A stretch of DNA of 14,198 nucleotides, taken from NCBI GenBank assembly GCA_019420545.1, contig JAHZGZ010000105.1:1-14198 (forward strand), written 5' to 3'. Below the pieces are notes generated by a model that worked only from the letters and a program-made list of their open reading frames with translations, had not been told where the DNA came from and searched no databases. Below are positions 13,793-14,198 of the stretch, in pieces; position 1 is the first letter of the stretch; every line of letters starts with the position of its first letter. Source of the DNA: Bacteroidales bacterium. GTDB lineage: Bacteria; Bacteroidota; Bacteroidia; Bacteroidales; Muribaculaceae. The position numbers were made by a program, and so were the translations under genes.

Positions 13793-14198
13793 TTATTCGG
13801 TGGGAGAAACCGGCTGTTCGATAGGCTTGATGCCCTTGAAATGGCGGTTGAGGCGGCGCACCATCACGAGCATGGTGACCAGAGCGAAAATGAAAGCGAT
13901 AAGATCGGAGCCGCACATCGACGCCCACACGCCGTTGACACCATAATAGCGCGGCAGCACTATGAGGAACGGAATCAGAAACAGCAACTGACGCGTAAGC
14001 GACAGAAAAATGGATATCTGCGGCTTGCCTATCGACTGAAAAAAATTCTGGATGACGATCTGCGCGCCCACCACCGGGTAGAATATAAAGTAGATTCTGA
14101 AACCGTCGCGGGCTATGGCGGTAAGCGTGGCGTCGCGGGTAAAGAGTCCGCTGATAGTGTCGGGGAACGACTCGCATACGGCGAATCCGACAAATGTA
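13793..14198 (-). CDS. MATE family efflux transporter, C-terminal part (5' end outside window)
   Basis: Inner-membrane multidrug/Na+ or H+ antiporter of the MATE family. The reading frame is open to the right window edge and ends at TAA 13793-13795, giving 134 residues with no start codon needed inside the window. The visible part begins TFVGFAVCESFPDTISGLFT, followed by YFIFYPVVGAQIVIQNFFQS, QSIGKPQISIFLSLTRQLLF and GVNGVWASMCGSDLIAFIFA. These match the last helices of MATE proteins, including the QSIGKP segment and the final hydrophobic helix. It ends with a short basic cytoplasmic tail (RRLNRHFKGIKPIEQPVSPTE region). A GTG at 14072-14074 is internal, not the start. Substrate cannot be inferred. 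The next gene on the same strand is the FAD oxidoreductase. Confidence 0.9.
   Translation of the reverse strand, partial: TFVGFAVCESFPDTISGLFTRDATLTAIARDGFRIYFIFYPVVGAQIVIQNFFQSIGKPQISIFLSLTRQLLFLIPFLIVLPRYYGVNGVWASMCGSDLIAFIFALVTMLVMVRRLNRHFKGIKPIEQPVSPTE

Noticed and set aside
12834..13946. A 370-codon open frame on the plus strand.
   Set aside because: It lies antisense to the FAD oxidoreductase and MATE genes, whose motifs are unmistakable. Its translation has no recognisable domain and is rich in His, Gly and Arg, as expected from a GC-biased antisense frame.
1..14198. tRNA, rRNA, CRISPR array, riboswitch, insertion sequence or prophage.
   Set aside because: Intergenic gaps are all under about 210 bases, and I found no cloverleaf-like, repeat-spacer, transposase or integrase signal by eye.

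Overview
The window looks like chromosomal DNA from a Bacteroidales bacterium, most plausibly a Muribaculaceae-type gut species. Three things suggest this: six gene starts are preceded by a perfect Bacteroidetes -7 box (TAnnTTTG), there are no clear Shine-Dalgarno sequences, and the gene set is typical of the order (Hc1-type histone H1-like protein, CLC channel next to a YrdC-domain Sua5, COG2509-like FAD protein). No phage, IS element, CRISPR, tRNA or rRNA is visible. The family assignment is inference.

Layout. (1) Positions 1-3494, minus strand: a tight unit reading sua5/tsaC -> polyprenyl-phosphate sugar-1-phosphate transferase -> CLC chloride channel, driven by a promoter at 3463-3494; the CLC gene runs off the left edge. 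(2) 3550-4555, minus: a zinc-type cation diffusion facilitator, divergent from (3) 4564-5761, plus: an orphan ATP-grasp protein, the only gene on the plus strand. (4) 5870-9487, minus: a compact three-gene operon of alpha/beta hydrolase -> membrane-anchored MurF-like ligase -> Ddl-like ATP-grasp ligase. (5) 9568-9918, minus: the 58-residue histone H1-like protein with its own promoter and a strong 3' hairpin. (6) 10049-12059, minus: a sensor protein (TM, Cache-like, TM, HAMP, PP2C/SpoIIE) whose phosphatase domain has lost a normally essential metal-binding Asp. (7) 12126-13706, minus: a COG2509-type FAD-dependent oxidoreductase. (8) 13793-14198, minus: the C-terminal part of a MATE transporter, separated from (7) by a double-palindrome REP-like element.

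The best candidate for an undescribed system is region 4. Its MurF-like enzyme keeps the ATPase and C-terminal domains but has about five membrane helices where the UDP-MurNAc-tripeptide-binding domain should be. The following Ddl-like ligase keeps the catalytic residues but differs at a residue that holds the second D-alanine, and the first gene is a serine hydrolase. I infer a membrane-associated dipeptide synthesis and attachment pathway acting on a lipid-linked or envelope substrate, distinct from cytoplasmic MurF/Ddl. Second in interest is the degenerate PP2C output domain, and third a CLC protein with channel-type rather than antiporter-type residues.
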